A DNA stretch of 64,000 bases from Dietzia sp032248695 (GCF_032248695.1 NZ_JAVHXC010000003.1:372001-436000); one strand, 5' to 3'. Counted from the stretch's first letter, positions 42,702 to 51,875 are shown. A program made the numbers and translations. The notes: generated from the letters alone by a model not told the origin.

Positions 42702-44057
42702 GTGAGAACACCGAACAACCGCCGCCACCGCACGCCCGGACTCACCAGGGTCGCGGGCGCCCTGGCTCTCGGGCTCGCGGCGGCGCTGGTTCCCGCCGCG
42801 TCCCCCGGCGCCCCGGTCGCCGCCGCACAGGGCTCGTCGACCATGCCGGACCGCACCGCGTTCTACACCCCGCCGGCCGAGCTCCCCGCCGAACCGGGCA
42901 CCGTCATCCGCACCGAGCCGATGACCATCACCCCGAGTGTCCCCGACCTCGCCGGCGGCGGCGCCCTGCCGGCCGACGCGCAGCGCATCATGTACCGCTC
43001 CACCGGCGCGGCGGGCGGGCCGATCGCCGTGACGGGGACATACCTGCAGCCCAAGACACCGTGGGCCGGGCCCGGGCCACGCCCGCTCGCGGTGGTCACT
43101 CCGGGCACGCAGGGTCAGGGCGACCAGTGCGCGCCGTCGAAGTCCATGGAGGTCGGGCTCGGCGTCCAGACCGCACCGCCGTCGGCGGCCGCGGGGTACG
43201 CGGTGCTCGACGCCCTGACGATGGTCGGGGAGGGCTTCGCCGTGGTGGTGACCGACTACGAGGGCCTCGGCACTCCCGGCCACCACCCGTACGTCAACCG
43301 CGACTCCCAGGGCCGCGCGGCGCTGGACGCCGCCCGCGCCGCGCTGCGCCTGCCCGGCACCGACCTGGCCCCCGACTCCAAGACCGTCGTCAGCGGCTAC
43401 TCCCAGGGCGGAGGCGCCGCGGCGGCCGCCGGCGAGATGCACCCGACCTACGCCCCGGACGTCAACCTCGTGGGCATCGCGGCGGGCGCGCCGCCGTCGG
43501 ACATGATCGGCACGCTCGAGCGCATCGACGGCGGCCTGCTCACCGGCGCGGCCGGCTACGCGATCAACGGCATCCTGCAGGTCCACCCGGAACTGCGCGC
43601 GGCGTTCGACCGGCAGCTCAACGACGAGGGGCGCCGGATGCTCGAGGTGACCGCCGGCCAGTGCGTCGCCGAGACCGGCGTCGCCTACGGCCTGCGCCGC
43701 ACCACCGAGTTCACCCGCGACGGCCGGTCCCTCGCCGACGCGGCCCGGTCCGAGCCCGAGATCATGCGCGTCATCGAGGGCTACAACCTGGGCGACGAGG
43801 CGCCGACCGTCCCGGCCCTGGTGCTGATCGGGAGGAACGACGACGTGGTGCCGCACGAGACCGCCGTGGACCTCGTCCGCAGGTGGTGCGCGCAGGGCAC
43901 GACCGTCGAGCTGCGCACGGCCGAGGTCCCGGCACTGGCCCCGGGCCTGGTGATCGACCACGCGATCCCGATGCTGTCGGAGCGGCCGACCAACGCGCGC
44001 TACCTCATGGAGCGCGTCCGCGGCGTGCCGGCGCCGAACTCGTGCGGGAGCGTGTGA
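42702..44057 (+). CDS. Secretory lipase, tandem copy 1
   Basis: 451 residues from GTG 42702 (ribosome site GGGGAG). Signal peptide to about residue 43 (PVAAAQG). LIP-family motifs: MYRSTGAAGGPIAVTGTYLQP, VVTPGTQGQGDQCAPSKSM, VVVTDYEGLGTPGHHPYVN, nucleophile Ser in SGYSQGGGAAAAAG, Asp in LIGRNDDVVPHETAV and the terminal HAIPML. Several Cys residues suggest disulfides. It is highly similar over its full length to the next gene, so the pair is a tandem duplication. Exported triacylglycerol lipase or esterase. Confidence 0.9.
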   Translation: MRTPNNRRHRTPGLTRVAGALALGLAAALVPAASPGAPVAAAQGSSTMPDRTAFYTPPAELPAEPGTVIRTEPMTITPSVPDLAGGGALPADAQRIMYRSTGAAGGPIAVTGTYLQPKTPWAGPGPRPLAVVTPGTQGQGDQCAPSKSMEVGLGVQTAPPSAAAGYAVLDALTMVGEGFAVVVTDYEGLGTPGHHPYVNRDSQGRAALDAARAALRLPGTDLAPDSKTVVSGYSQGGGAAAAAGEMHPTYAPDVNLVGIAAGAPPSDMIGTLERIDGGLLTGAAGYAINGILQVHPELRAAFDRQLNDEGRRMLEVTAGQCVAETGVAYGLRRTTEFTRDGRSLADAARSEPEIMRVIEGYNLGDEAPTVPALVLIGRNDDVVPHETAVDLVRRWCAQGTTVELRTAEVPALAPGLVIDHAIPMLSERPTNARYLMERVRGVPAPNSCGSV

Positions 44058-44201
44058 GCGAACCCCCCGGCGGGCGTCGGGTGAGCCGGCGCCCACCGGG
44101 AGACCCCCACCCGGAATGAGACCTGCGTTACAGTCCTCCCACCCACCGGGCCGGCGGGCGCCACCGCTCGAGCGGGCCACGGACACCACCCTGGAGGACA
44201 C

Positions 44202-45554
44202 GTGCGCACCAGCCCCACCGGCCGCCTCGGGCGGGCCCGCCTCGTCGTCGTCGGACTCATCGCCGGCCTGGGCACCGCACTGGTCCCCGCCCTCGCACCC
44301 ACCGCGCCCACCGCCGGCGCCCAGGTCGGGGGCTCGTCCAACGCCGCGGTCGGGACCGCGTTCTACACCCCGCCCGCCGAACTGCCCGCCGAGCCGGGCG
44401 CCGTGATCCGCACCGAACCCATGCCGTTCTTCCCCAGCGTCCCCGACCTGGCAGGCGGCGCGCTACCCGCCGAGGCGCAGCGCATCATGTACCGCTCCAC
44501 CGGCGCCGCCGGCGGGCCGATCGCCGTGACCGGAACCTACCTGCAGCCCAAGACACCGTGGGCCGGGCCCGGCCCCCGGCCGCTGGCCGTGGTCACGCCC
44601 GGCACCCAGGGGCAGGGCGACCAGTGCGCGCCCTCCCGCTCCATGACCGTGGGCCTGGCCGCCCAGACCGACCCGCCCTCGCTGGCCGCCGGGTACTCGG
44701 TGATCGACGCCCTGCCGCTGATCAACGAGGGGTTCGCCGTGGTGGTGACCGACTACGCGGGCCTCGGCACTCCCGGCCACCACCCGTACATCAACCGCGA
44801 CTCCCAGGGCCGGGCCGCCCTCGACGCGGCCCGCGCCGCCCTCCGCCTGCCCGGCACCGACCTCGCACCCGACTCCAAGACCGTCGTCACCGGCTACTCG
44901 CAGGGCGGCGGCGCCGCGGCCGCGATGGGCGAGCTCCAGCCCACCTACGCCCCCGAGATCGACCTCGTGGGCATCGCCGCGGGCGCTCCCCCCTCCGCCA
45001 TGATCGACACCCTCGCCCGGGTCGACGGCGGCCTGCTCACCGGCGCCGTCGGCTACGCAATCAACGGCATCGAAGAGATCCACCCGCACACCCGGCCGGC
45101 CTTCGACCGCCTCCTCAACGACGAGGGCCGCCGCATGGTCCAGGTGACCGCGGGCCAGTGCGTCGCCGAGACCGCGCTGACCTACGGGCTGTGGCGCACC
45201 AGCGCCTTCACCCGCGACGGGCGGCCCCTGTCCGAGGCCGTCCAGTCCGAACCGGAGATCATGCGGATCCTCGACGGCTACGACCTCGGCACCGTCGCCC
45301 CGCAGGCACCCGCCATGGTGATCATCGGGCGCAACGACGACGTGGTGCCGCACCACACCGCCGTCGACCTCGCCCGGCAGTGGTGCACCCAGGGCACCCC
45401 GGTCGAGCTGCGCACCACCGAGGTCCCCGCCGTGGCGCCCGGCCTGGTGGTGGACCACGCGATCCCCATGATCACCGAGGCCCTGACCGGGGCCCGCTAC
45501 CTGAAGGACCGGGTGCTCGGGCTGCCGGCGCCCAGCTCGTGCGGGACGCTCTGA
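44202..45554 (+). CDS. Secretory lipase, tandem copy 2
   Basis: 450 residues from GTG 44202, preceded by CTGGAGGACAC (good ribosome site). Same domain order as copy 1 with the catalytic motifs TGYSQGGGAAAAMG, IIGRNDDVVPHHTAV and DHAIPMI. Differences concentrate in the signal peptide and in the substrate-side segments (MPFFPSVPD, NGIEEIHPHTRPAF, LWRTSAF). The 144-bp gap before it may hold its own promoter (CCGGAATGAGACCTGCGTTACAGT-like patch). Divergence after duplication may have given a different chain-length preference. Confidence 0.9.
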   Translation: MRTSPTGRLGRARLVVVGLIAGLGTALVPALAPTAPTAGAQVGGSSNAAVGTAFYTPPAELPAEPGAVIRTEPMPFFPSVPDLAGGALPAEAQRIMYRSTGAAGGPIAVTGTYLQPKTPWAGPGPRPLAVVTPGTQGQGDQCAPSRSMTVGLAAQTDPPSLAAGYSVIDALPLINEGFAVVVTDYAGLGTPGHHPYINRDSQGRAALDAARAALRLPGTDLAPDSKTVVTGYSQGGGAAAAMGELQPTYAPEIDLVGIAAGAPPSAMIDTLARVDGGLLTGAVGYAINGIEEIHPHTRPAFDRLLNDEGRRMVQVTAGQCVAETALTYGLWRTSAFTRDGRPLSEAVQSEPEIMRILDGYDLGTVAPQAPAMVIIGRNDDVVPHHTAVDLARQWCTQGTPVELRTTEVPAVAPGLVVDHAIPMITEALTGARYLKDRVLGLPAPSSCGTL

Positions 45555-45579
45555 CCGCGGTCCCGGCCGCGCGGCTGGG

Positions 45580-46014
45580 TCAGGGCAGGTTGTGGTGGTA
45601 CGCCTGCTCCTGCGTGAGCGACGCGATCCGCCAGCCCTCGCCGGTACGGACGAACTCCAGCACGTACCACAGTCCGTAGAAGAACACCTTCTGGTCCTTC
45701 GCCTCCACCGGCTTGAGCGCCATCGGGTTGAAGCACATGCACCGGCCCCTGGCGGTGTCCCCCGCCAGCTCCACCGCCAGGTTGCCCATGAGGTGCTGGG
45801 TCGCCGCGAAGATCGGCAGCGTCTCGGCCAGCCACGCCCGGATCGCCGGGTAGGCGTCCTCCGGCCCACCCGACGCGACGAAGCTCACCCGGGCGTCGGG
45901 CGTGAAGACCCCGTCCAGACCGTCGAAATCGCGCGCATCGATGCAGGTCGCGTACCTGGTCATGAGGTCCTGCAGATCCCAGCGGTCGGATAACTCGACC
46001 AGTGTTCGGCTCAT
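45580..46014 (-). CDS. SnoaL-like NTF2-fold protein
   Basis: 144 residues from ATG 46014. NTF2/SnoaL pattern: IQDL-like opening (LQDLMTRYATCIDARDFDGLDGVFTPDARVSFV), YPAIRAWLAETLPIF, ATQHLMGNLAVELAG and YVLEFVRTGEGWRIASLTQ. Small cone-shaped alpha/beta barrels of this group act as isomerases, cyclases, hydrolases or dehydratases. TAGCGT lies 7 nt before the start. Divergent from a second NTF2-like gene. Confidence 0.85.
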   Translation of the reverse strand: MSRTLVELSDRWDLQDLMTRYATCIDARDFDGLDGVFTPDARVSFVASGGPEDAYPAIRAWLAETLPIFAATQHLMGNLAVELAGDTARGRCMCFNPMALKPVEAKDQKVFFYGLWYVLEFVRTGEGWRIASLTQEQAYHHNLP

Positions 46015-46038
46015 GCTCCCTACGCTAACGTGGCCAGC

Positions 46039-46581
46039 ATGGACCACGAGGCAGAAGTTCGCGCCCGCGAGGCGATCGAGCAGCTGAAGTACCGGTACTG
46101 GCGGGCGTGCGACGCCAAGGATCCCGAGGGCTTCCGCTCCTGCTTCGTGGCGAGCGGCGGCGTCCTGGACTTCGGCCCCCTCGGGCGGACCGACCCGGAC
46201 ACCATGGTCGGCATCTTCCGGCAGATCGCCCTGGCCACCGCGGCCGACGGCGGCCCCCGCATCCTCGACATGCACCACGGGTTCATGCCCTCCATCACCG
46301 TCGAACCCCCCGCCGACGGCGGCGCCCCGCGACGCGCCACCGGCACCTGGACCCTGCAGTTCCGGCAGATCGACCGCGACAAGGGCACGGAGACCGTCTC
46401 CACCGGCGAGTACTCGGACGTCTACGTACTGGAGGGCGACGGCGCGGACGAGCGCTGGGTCATGGCCGAATGCCTGTTCACGCCCGGCTGGTCCCTCACC
46501 CGCACCCTCGACGACGCCACCGTGACCTACCCCGAGGTCAGCGTCGTCCCGGGTGCCGCCACCGCGGGGGCCGACTCGTGA
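46039..46581 (+). CDS. SnoaL-like NTF2-fold protein (second)
   Basis: 180 residues from ATG 46039; GTG 46030 is an alternative start. Pattern AREAIEQLKYRYWRACDAKDPEGFRSCFV, then MVGIFRQIALA, DMHHGFMPSITVEP, ATGTWTLQFRQIDRD and GEYSDVYVLEGDGADERWVMAECLFT. Such proteins beside an SDR in actinobacteria often serve terpene or steroid side-chain dehydration. Its stop overlaps the SDR gene (GTGA), so the two are co-translated. Confidence 0.85.
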   Translation: MDHEAEVRAREAIEQLKYRYWRACDAKDPEGFRSCFVASGGVLDFGPLGRTDPDTMVGIFRQIALATAADGGPRILDMHHGFMPSITVEPPADGGAPRRATGTWTLQFRQIDRDKGTETVSTGEYSDVYVLEGDGADERWVMAECLFTPGWSLTRTLDDATVTYPEVSVVPGAATAGADS

Positions 46582-47486
46582 CCGCCCGGGTCGCCCTGGT
46601 CACCGGCGGCAGCCGCGGAGTGGGCCGCGGAGTGGCCACGGCGCTCGCCGACGCCGGCTGGACCGTCTACGTCACCGGACGGTCCGCCGAGCGACTGCAG
46701 GGCACCGTCGACGCGGCCGCAGCCGCAGGCGCCCCGGGACCGATCCGCCCACTCGAGTGCGACCACTCCCGGGACGAGGAGATCGTCGCCGTCGTCGCCC
46801 GGATCGTCGCCGACACCGGGCGGCTGGACCTGCTGGTCAACAACGTGTGGACCAACCCCAAGGGCTTCATGGGGTTCAACGGCAGGTTCTGGGAGCGGCC
46901 CGCCGGCGACTGGGACGCGCTCATGGGCGTCGGCCTGCGCGCCCACTACGTCGCCTCCTGCGAGGCCGCCAAGGTGATGGTGCCGCAGGGCTCCGGGCTG
47001 ATGGTCAACATCTCGTCATTCGGGTCGCGCGCGCCGTTCCACACGGTCCTCTACGGGATGAGCAAGACCGCCCTGGACAAGATGGCCTCCGACATGGCGC
47101 ACGAACTCACCGGGACCGGCGTGTCGACGCTCTCACTGTGGCTCGGCCTCATCCGCACCGAGCTGCTGCTGTCGACGGGCATGGAGGACTTCAACGGCTT
47201 CCCCCTGGCCCGCGCGGAGGACCCCGCGTTCGTCGGCCGCGTCATCGCCGCGCTCGCCGACGACCCCGACCTCGCCCGCCTGAGCGGCTCGACCGTCATC
47301 ACCGCCGAGTACGGTCGCGAGAAGGGGATAAGGAACGACGACGGCGAGGTGCCGCTGTCGCACCGGGGTGCCTTCGGCGGGGGTCCGCTCTTCCCGCCGG
47401 TGACGGACGAGCAGTTGGGGATCGAGACAGTGGACGAGGTGGCCGCGGCGGGCGGTCACAACGGGTTCACCGGGAGGGATGGATGA
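46578..47486 (+). CDS. Short-chain dehydrogenase/reductase
   Basis: 302 residues from GTG 46578. Cofactor loop TGGSRGVG at 9-16, NADP-type basic residue TGRSAERL, NNVWTNPKGF where most SDRs have NNAG, catalytic Ser in SSFGSRAPF, Tyr159 and Lys163 (LYGMSKTALDK). The 70-residue C-terminal extension (HRGAFGGGPLFPPVTDEQ) is unusual and marks a subgroup. Coupled to the NTF2-like gene upstream and to the membrane protein downstream. Confidence 0.9.
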   Translation: MTARVALVTGGSRGVGRGVATALADAGWTVYVTGRSAERLQGTVDAAAAAGAPGPIRPLECDHSRDEEIVAVVARIVADTGRLDLLVNNVWTNPKGFMGFNGRFWERPAGDWDALMGVGLRAHYVASCEAAKVMVPQGSGLMVNISSFGSRAPFHTVLYGMSKTALDKMASDMAHELTGTGVSTLSLWLGLIRTELLLSTGMEDFNGFPLARAEDPAFVGRVIAALADDPDLARLSGSTVITAEYGREKGIRNDDGEVPLSHRGAFGGGPLFPPVTDEQLGIETVDEVAAAGGHNGFTGRDG

Positions 47487-47872
47487 CGTCCGCCGAGTTC
47501 GGGGAGATCGACGACCCGCTCGAACGCCTCGAGCGCAACGAGCGCCAGGGCAACCAGGCGTTCAGGTTCGTGCTGCTGTCGGTGCTGGCGATCGTGGCGC
47601 TGGCCGTGGCGATCGTGGTGATCCGCGGCGGCGTCGGCGACGAGTGCGCCGACGGGGTCCCACTGTGCCTGACCTCGGACCGCGTCGAGGTGGTGATCCT
47701 GCCGCTGCTGCTGTCGATCGGGTTGGCGGTGACGGCCGGCGTGAAGACGTACCGCCGGTGGCAGAACCGCATCCGGTGGCGGCCGTGGCTGTACGCCACC
47801 TACGCGATGTGGATGGTGACGACCGCGTACCTGCTGATCTCATCGTCGGCGGTGTTCGTCCAGCAGGGCTGA
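47483..47872 (+). CDS. Small three-helix membrane protein
   Basis: 129 residues from ATG 47483, overlapping the SDR stop (ATGA). Three hydrophobic segments: about 28-47 (FRFVLLSVLAIVALAVAIVV), 69-86 (VEVVILPLLLSIGLAVTA) and 102-124. Two cysteines (DECADGVPLC) sit in the first extracytoplasmic loop and may pair. No named family recognised. Last gene of the NTF2-SDR operon. Confidence 0.75.
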   Translation: MTSAEFGEIDDPLERLERNERQGNQAFRFVLLSVLAIVALAVAIVVIRGGVGDECADGVPLCLTSDRVEVVILPLLLSIGLAVTAGVKTYRRWQNRIRWRPWLYATYAMWMVTTAYLLISSSAVFVQQG

Positions 47873-47964
47873 CGCCGGCGCCCGGGGCCCCGCCGCGCGG
47901 CACGCGCCGAGCATCCCGCCCGACACCCGGCCGCCCGAGCACCCGGCCGCCCGAGCATCCCGAA

Positions 47965-48108
47965 ATCCGCTACCCTCCGCCCGGATCCGCTACTCCCGTG
48001 GGGGTAGCGGATCCCGAGTCCGGGTAGCGGATTCCGTCCGGGTAGCGGATTCGGGCCCGGCGGGTGCGGAGGGCCCGGCGGGGGCGGAGGGCCCGGCGCG
48101 TAGCGGAT
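47965..48108. repeat. ATCCGCTAC / GTAGCGGAT intergenic element, copy 2
   Basis: Two ATCCGCTAC copies (47965-47973, 47985-47993) face four GTAGCGGAT copies (48004-48012, 48024-48032, 48042-48050, 48100-48108). It lies between the convergent membrane-protein gene and leuS and shares both the nonamer and the AAATCCGCTACCC lead with the element at 20929-20996. The flanks are GGGCCCGGCG-rich. Confidence 0.85.
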
Positions 48109-48124
48109 TCGAGCTCCGCGGGCG

Positions 48125-51100
48125 TCAGGGCACGATGTTGACCATCTTGCCCGGCACCACGATCACCTTCTTGGGCGCGGCGCCGCTCAGGTTCTCCTGC
48201 ACCTTGGCATCCGCCAGCGCGGCCGCCTCGACGTCGGCCGGCGAGGCGTCGGCGGGGACGGTGATGCGGGAGCGGACCTTGCCCTTGATCTGGACCGGGT
48301 ACTCGACGGAGTCCTCGACCAGGTACGACTCGTCGTACTGCGGGAACGGGCCGTGGGCCAGCGACCCGGTGTGCCCGAGCCGGGCCCACAGCTCCTCGGC
48401 GAGGTGCGGTGCGACGGGCGCCGCCATGAGCACGAGCGGTTCCACGACCGAGCGGGGCGCGCCCGGCCCCTCGGTGGGATAGGCCTTGGTCAGCGTGTTG
48501 ACGTACTCGATGAGCTTGGCGATCGCGGTGTTGTCGCGCAGGCCGGCGTAGTCGTCGCGGACCCCGGCGATGGTGCGGTGCAGGGCCTTGAGCACGTCCT
48601 CACCGGCCTCGGCGTCGGTGACCCGGACCTGCCCGGTGGTCTCGTCGATCACCACACGCCACAGTCGCTGCAGGAAGCGGTGCGCGCCCACCACGTCTTT
48701 GGTGGCCCACGGCCGGGAGGTGTCGAGGGGGCCCATGGACATCTCGTAGACGCGCAGGGTGTCGGCGCCGTAGGAGTCGCAGATCTCGTCCGGGGAGACG
48801 GAGTTCTTGAGCGACTTGCCCATCTTCCCGTACTCCTGGAACACCTCGATCTCGGCGGCGTCGGCGCCGGCGGAGGTGTCGGTCCAGAAGTACCTGCCCT
48901 CGCGCTCGACGACCTCCTCGGCCGGCACGTAGACGCCGCGGGAGTCGGTGTAGGCGAAGGCCTGGATGTAGCCCTGGTTGTAGAGGCGCCGGTAGGGCTC
49001 CTCGCTGGTGACGTGCCCCAGGTCGAACAGCACCTTGTGCCAGAAGCGGGAGTACAGCAGGTGCAGCACCGCGTGTTCGACGCCGCCCACGTAGAGGTCG
49101 ACGCCGCCCGGGTCGTCGGGGCCGTGGATCTCGGGGCGGGGCCCGGTCCAGTAGCGCTCGTTCTCGAGCGCACACAGCTGCTCGGAGTTGGTGGGGTCGA
49201 TGTAGCGCAGCTGGTACCAGCTGGACCCGGCCCAGTTGGGCATGACGTTGGCGTCGCGGGTGTAGGTCTTGAGCCCGTCGCCCAGGTCGAGCTCGACGGT
49301 CATCCAGTCGGTGGCCTTGGCCAGCGGCGGGGACGGCACGGAGTCGGCGTCGTCGGGGTCGAACGAGACGGGCTTGTAGTCCTCGACCTCGGGCAGTTCG
49401 ACCGGCAGCAGCTCCTCGGGCAGCGCGTGGGGCACCCCGTCGGCGTCGTAGACGACGGGGAACGGCTCGCCCCAGTACCGCTGGCGGGCGAACAGCCAGT
49501 CGCGGAGCTTGTACTGGATGGTGCCCTCGCCGGTGCCCTCGCCCTCGAGCCAGGCGATGGTGGCGGCCTTGGCCTCGTCCACGCCGAGGCCGTCGAGCGA
49601 GAGTCCCTCGGTGTTGGTCGAGTTCACGGCGACGCCGTCGCCGGCGTAGGCCTCGGCCTGCACGTCGATCTCGCGGCCGTCGGCGGGGGCGACGACCTGC
49701 GTGATGGGCAGGCCGAACGCGGTGGCGAACTCGTGGTCGCGGGTGTCGTGGGCGGGCACGGCCATGATGGCGCCCGTGCCGTAGCCCATGAGGACGTAGT
49801 CGGCCACGAACACCGGGACCTGCTCGCCGTTGACGGGGTTGACGGCGTAGGCGCCGGTGAAGACGCCGGTCTTGTCCTTGTTCTCCTGGCGTTCGAGCTC
49901 CGACTTCATGGACGCGGCGTGCCGGTAGGCCCGGACGGCCTCGGCGGGCGAGGAGTGTCCGCCGGTCCAGCGCGGGTCGAGGCCACCGGGGGTCGCCTCG
50001 CCGGGCGCGGAGCCGGGGGCGCCGGCGGGCAGCTCGGGCCAGAACGGCCCGGCCAGCTCGTCGACCAGCGGGTGCTCGGGCGACAGGACCATGTAGGTGG
50101 CGCCGAAGAGGGTGTCGGGTCGGGTGGTGAACACCTCGATGGACTGGTCGGCCACGGCGAACCGGACGCGGGCGCCCTGCGAGCGGCCGATCCAGTTGCG
50201 CTGCATGGACTTGACCTTGTCGGTCCAGTCGAGCCGATCGAGGTCGTCGACCAGGCGGTCGGCGTAGGCGGTGATCCGCATCATCCACTGGCTGAGGTTC
50301 TTGCGGAAGACAGGGAAGTTGCCGCGCTCGGAGCGGCCCTCGGCGGTGACCTCCTCGTTGGCCAGCACGGTGCCCAGACCGGGGCACCAGTTGACGGTGG
50401 AGTCGGAGAGGTACACGAGCCGGTGCGCGTCGAGGACCTTCTCCTGCTCCGCGCGGGACAGCGCGTCCCAGGTGCGGCCGGCGTACTCGGCGGGCAGGGC
50501 GCGGGTGCCGTCGGCGAACTGGGCGCGCAGGTCGGCGATGGGCCGGGCACGTCCGGTGCGGGTGGGGTGATCGCCGCCGTCGACCGCGCGGGCGGGGGCG
50601 TCGGGGTCGTACCAGGAGCCGTGGATCTGGAGGAAGATCCACTGGGTCCAGCGGTAGAACTCGGTGTCGGTGGTGGCGAACACGCGGCGACGGTCGTGGC
50701 CCAGGCCGAGGCGGCCCAGCTGCCGCTCCATGTTGGCGATGTTGGCCTCGGTGGTCACGCGCGGGTGCTGGCCGGTCTGGACGGCGTACTGCTCGGCGGG
50801 CAGGCCGAACGCGTCGTAGCCGAGGGTGTGCAGGACGTTGGTGCCGAGCATGCGGTGGTAGCGGGCGAACACGTCGGTGGCGATGTAGCCCAGCGGGTGG
50901 CCGACGTGCAGGCCTGCGCCGGAGGGGTACGGGAACATGTCCTGGACGAAGAGCTTGTCCGCGGGCAGGTCGCCGTCGGCCGCGGCGAGGGGCCCGACGG
51001 GGTTGGGGGCCTCGAACGTTCCGCGCTCGGACCATTCACGCTGCCAGCGGGACTCGATCTCCCCGGCCAGCGCGGCTCCGTAGCGGTGGGCGGGGCCGGT

Positions 51101-51178
51101 CCCGGTCTGCGCGCCGGCGTCGGACTGCGCGTCCGCGTCGGTCCGTCCGCTGGTGACGGTCTGGTCGCTGCTGCTCAC
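48125..51178 (-). CDS. leuS: Leucyl-tRNA synthetase
   Basis: 1017 residues, somewhat longer than the roughly 970 of mycobacterial LeuS owing to a 30-residue Gln/Thr/Ala-rich N-terminus. Charges tRNA-Leu with leucine. Class I signatures: HVGH at 91-94 (HIGH) within MFPYPSGAGLHVGHPLGY, and KMGKSLKNS (KMSKS loop, about residue 782, with Gly replacing the first Ser). The CP1 editing domain is present (TRPDTLFGATYMVLSPEH, GYGTGAIMAVPAHDTRDHEF) and so is the zinc-like insertion region and anticodon-binding C-terminus. Single-gene unit. Confidence 0.97.
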   Translation of the reverse strand: MSSSDQTVTSGRTDADAQSDAGAQTGTGPAHRYGAALAGEIESRWQREWSERGTFEAPNPVGPLAAADGDLPADKLFVQDMFPYPSGAGLHVGHPLGYIATDVFARYHRMLGTNVLHTLGYDAFGLPAEQYAVQTGQHPRVTTEANIANMERQLGRLGLGHDRRRVFATTDTEFYRWTQWIFLQIHGSWYDPDAPARAVDGGDHPTRTGRARPIADLRAQFADGTRALPAEYAGRTWDALSRAEQEKVLDAHRLVYLSDSTVNWCPGLGTVLANEEVTAEGRSERGNFPVFRKNLSQWMMRITAYADRLVDDLDRLDWTDKVKSMQRNWIGRSQGARVRFAVADQSIEVFTTRPDTLFGATYMVLSPEHPLVDELAGPFWPELPAGAPGSAPGEATPGGLDPRWTGGHSSPAEAVRAYRHAASMKSELERQENKDKTGVFTGAYAVNPVNGEQVPVFVADYVLMGYGTGAIMAVPAHDTRDHEFATAFGLPITQVVAPADGREIDVQAEAYAGDGVAVNSTNTEGLSLDGLGVDEAKAATIAWLEGEGTGEGTIQYKLRDWLFARQRYWGEPFPVVYDADGVPHALPEELLPVELPEVEDYKPVSFDPDDADSVPSPPLAKATDWMTVELDLGDGLKTYTRDANVMPNWAGSSWYQLRYIDPTNSEQLCALENERYWTGPRPEIHGPDDPGGVDLYVGGVEHAVLHLLYSRFWHKVLFDLGHVTSEEPYRRLYNQGYIQAFAYTDSRGVYVPAEEVVEREGRYFWTDTSAGADAAEIEVFQEYGKMGKSLKNSVSPDEICDSYGADTLRVYEMSMGPLDTSRPWATKDVVGAHRFLQRLWRVVIDETTGQVRVTDAEAGEDVLKALHRTIAGVRDDYAGLRDNTAIAKLIEYVNTLTKAYPTEGPGAPRSVVEPLVLMAAPVAPHLAEELWARLGHTGSLAHGPFPQYDESYLVEDSVEYPVQIKGKVRSRITVPADASPADVEAAALADAKVQENLSGAAPKKVIVVPGKMVNIVP

Positions 51179-51286
51179 GTCGTCTGTTCTCCCCTGGTCT
51201 CGCCGGTGCCCACACGCAGGCCGTGTCCAGCCTAAACCCTGGGCGGGTCGGCCCCGTGACAGCGGGCGGGCGCCGGGAACGCGGAA

Positions 51287-51316
51287 GGGGGACGGACCCG
51301 GTCGGGTCCGTCCCCC
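51287..51316 (-). terminator. Strong 14-bp hairpin after the DoxX gene
   Basis: GGGGGACGGACCCG (51287-51300) and CGGGTCCGTCCCCC (51303-51316) form a perfect 14-bp stem with a 2-nt loop. It lies 68 bp downstream of the DoxX stop and before leuS, on the strand they share. No T-tract. Confidence 0.6.
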
Positions 51317-51383
51317 TCGGGTGCCGCGGGGCGCGCGGGGCGGGGTCCACCGCCCGGCGCGACGGCCGCGCGGCGCGGTGCGG

Positions 51384-51875
51384 TCAGGCCGTGGTGGCGC
51401 GGCGCCCGGCGATCAGGGCGTCGACGCTGTAGCGGCCGGGGCCGACGAGGCCGAAGACCGCCGTGGCGAGGCCGATCACGGCGACGAGCTCCCAGCCGCC
51501 CTCGGCGGCGTAGATGCCGGCGGCCTTGTGCACGTAGAAGTAGGCACCGGCCATGACGACGACGACGAGGACCGCCACGACCTGCGTGAGCAGACCCAGG
51601 ACGAGCAGGATTCCGCCGATGAGCTCGACGGCTCCGGCGAACGCGGCGGCGGCCTGCGCGGCGGGGACGCCGACCGAGTCGAAGAAGGCGCCGGTGCCGT
51701 CCACGCCGTTGACGAAGAGCTTCTGGCCGCCGTGGACGATCAGCACCGCACCCAGCAGGACGCGGGCGATGAGCAGGCCCGCGTCGCGGACGACGGCGGG
51801 GACGGGCAGGAGGGTGCTCGCGTCGGCCGCGCGGCGGATGTCGGCGGCGCGGGTGGGCTCGGTGGTGGCGGTCAT
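51384..51875 (-). CDS. DoxX family membrane protein
   Basis: 163 residues with an AAGGAG ribosome site before ATG 51875. Four transmembrane helices and the DoxX pattern RVLLGAVLIVHGGQKLFVNGVDGT, AAAFAGAVELIGGILLVLGLLTQ, VLVVVVMAGAYFYVHKAAGIYA. Mycobacterial DoxX takes part in membrane-associated oxidoreductase complexes with thiol enzymes; the role here is inferred. Divergent from a MarR regulator that probably controls it. Confidence 0.9.
   Translation of the reverse strand: MTATTEPTRAADIRRAADASTLLPVPAVVRDAGLLIARVLLGAVLIVHGGQKLFVNGVDGTGAFFDSVGVPAAQAAAAFAGAVELIGGILLVLGLLTQVVAVLVVVVMAGAYFYVHKAAGIYAAEGGWELVAVIGLATAVFGLVGPGRYSVDALIAGRRATTA

Noticed and set aside
47965..48108. CRISPR array
   Set aside because: Repeats are only 9 bp, of irregular spacing and in both orientations; no cas genes are present.
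48353..51235. Very long open frame antisense to leuS
   Set aside because: It mirrors the codon positions of leuS; its predicted protein is low-complexity Gly/Val/Asp/His-rich, a known artefact of high GC.
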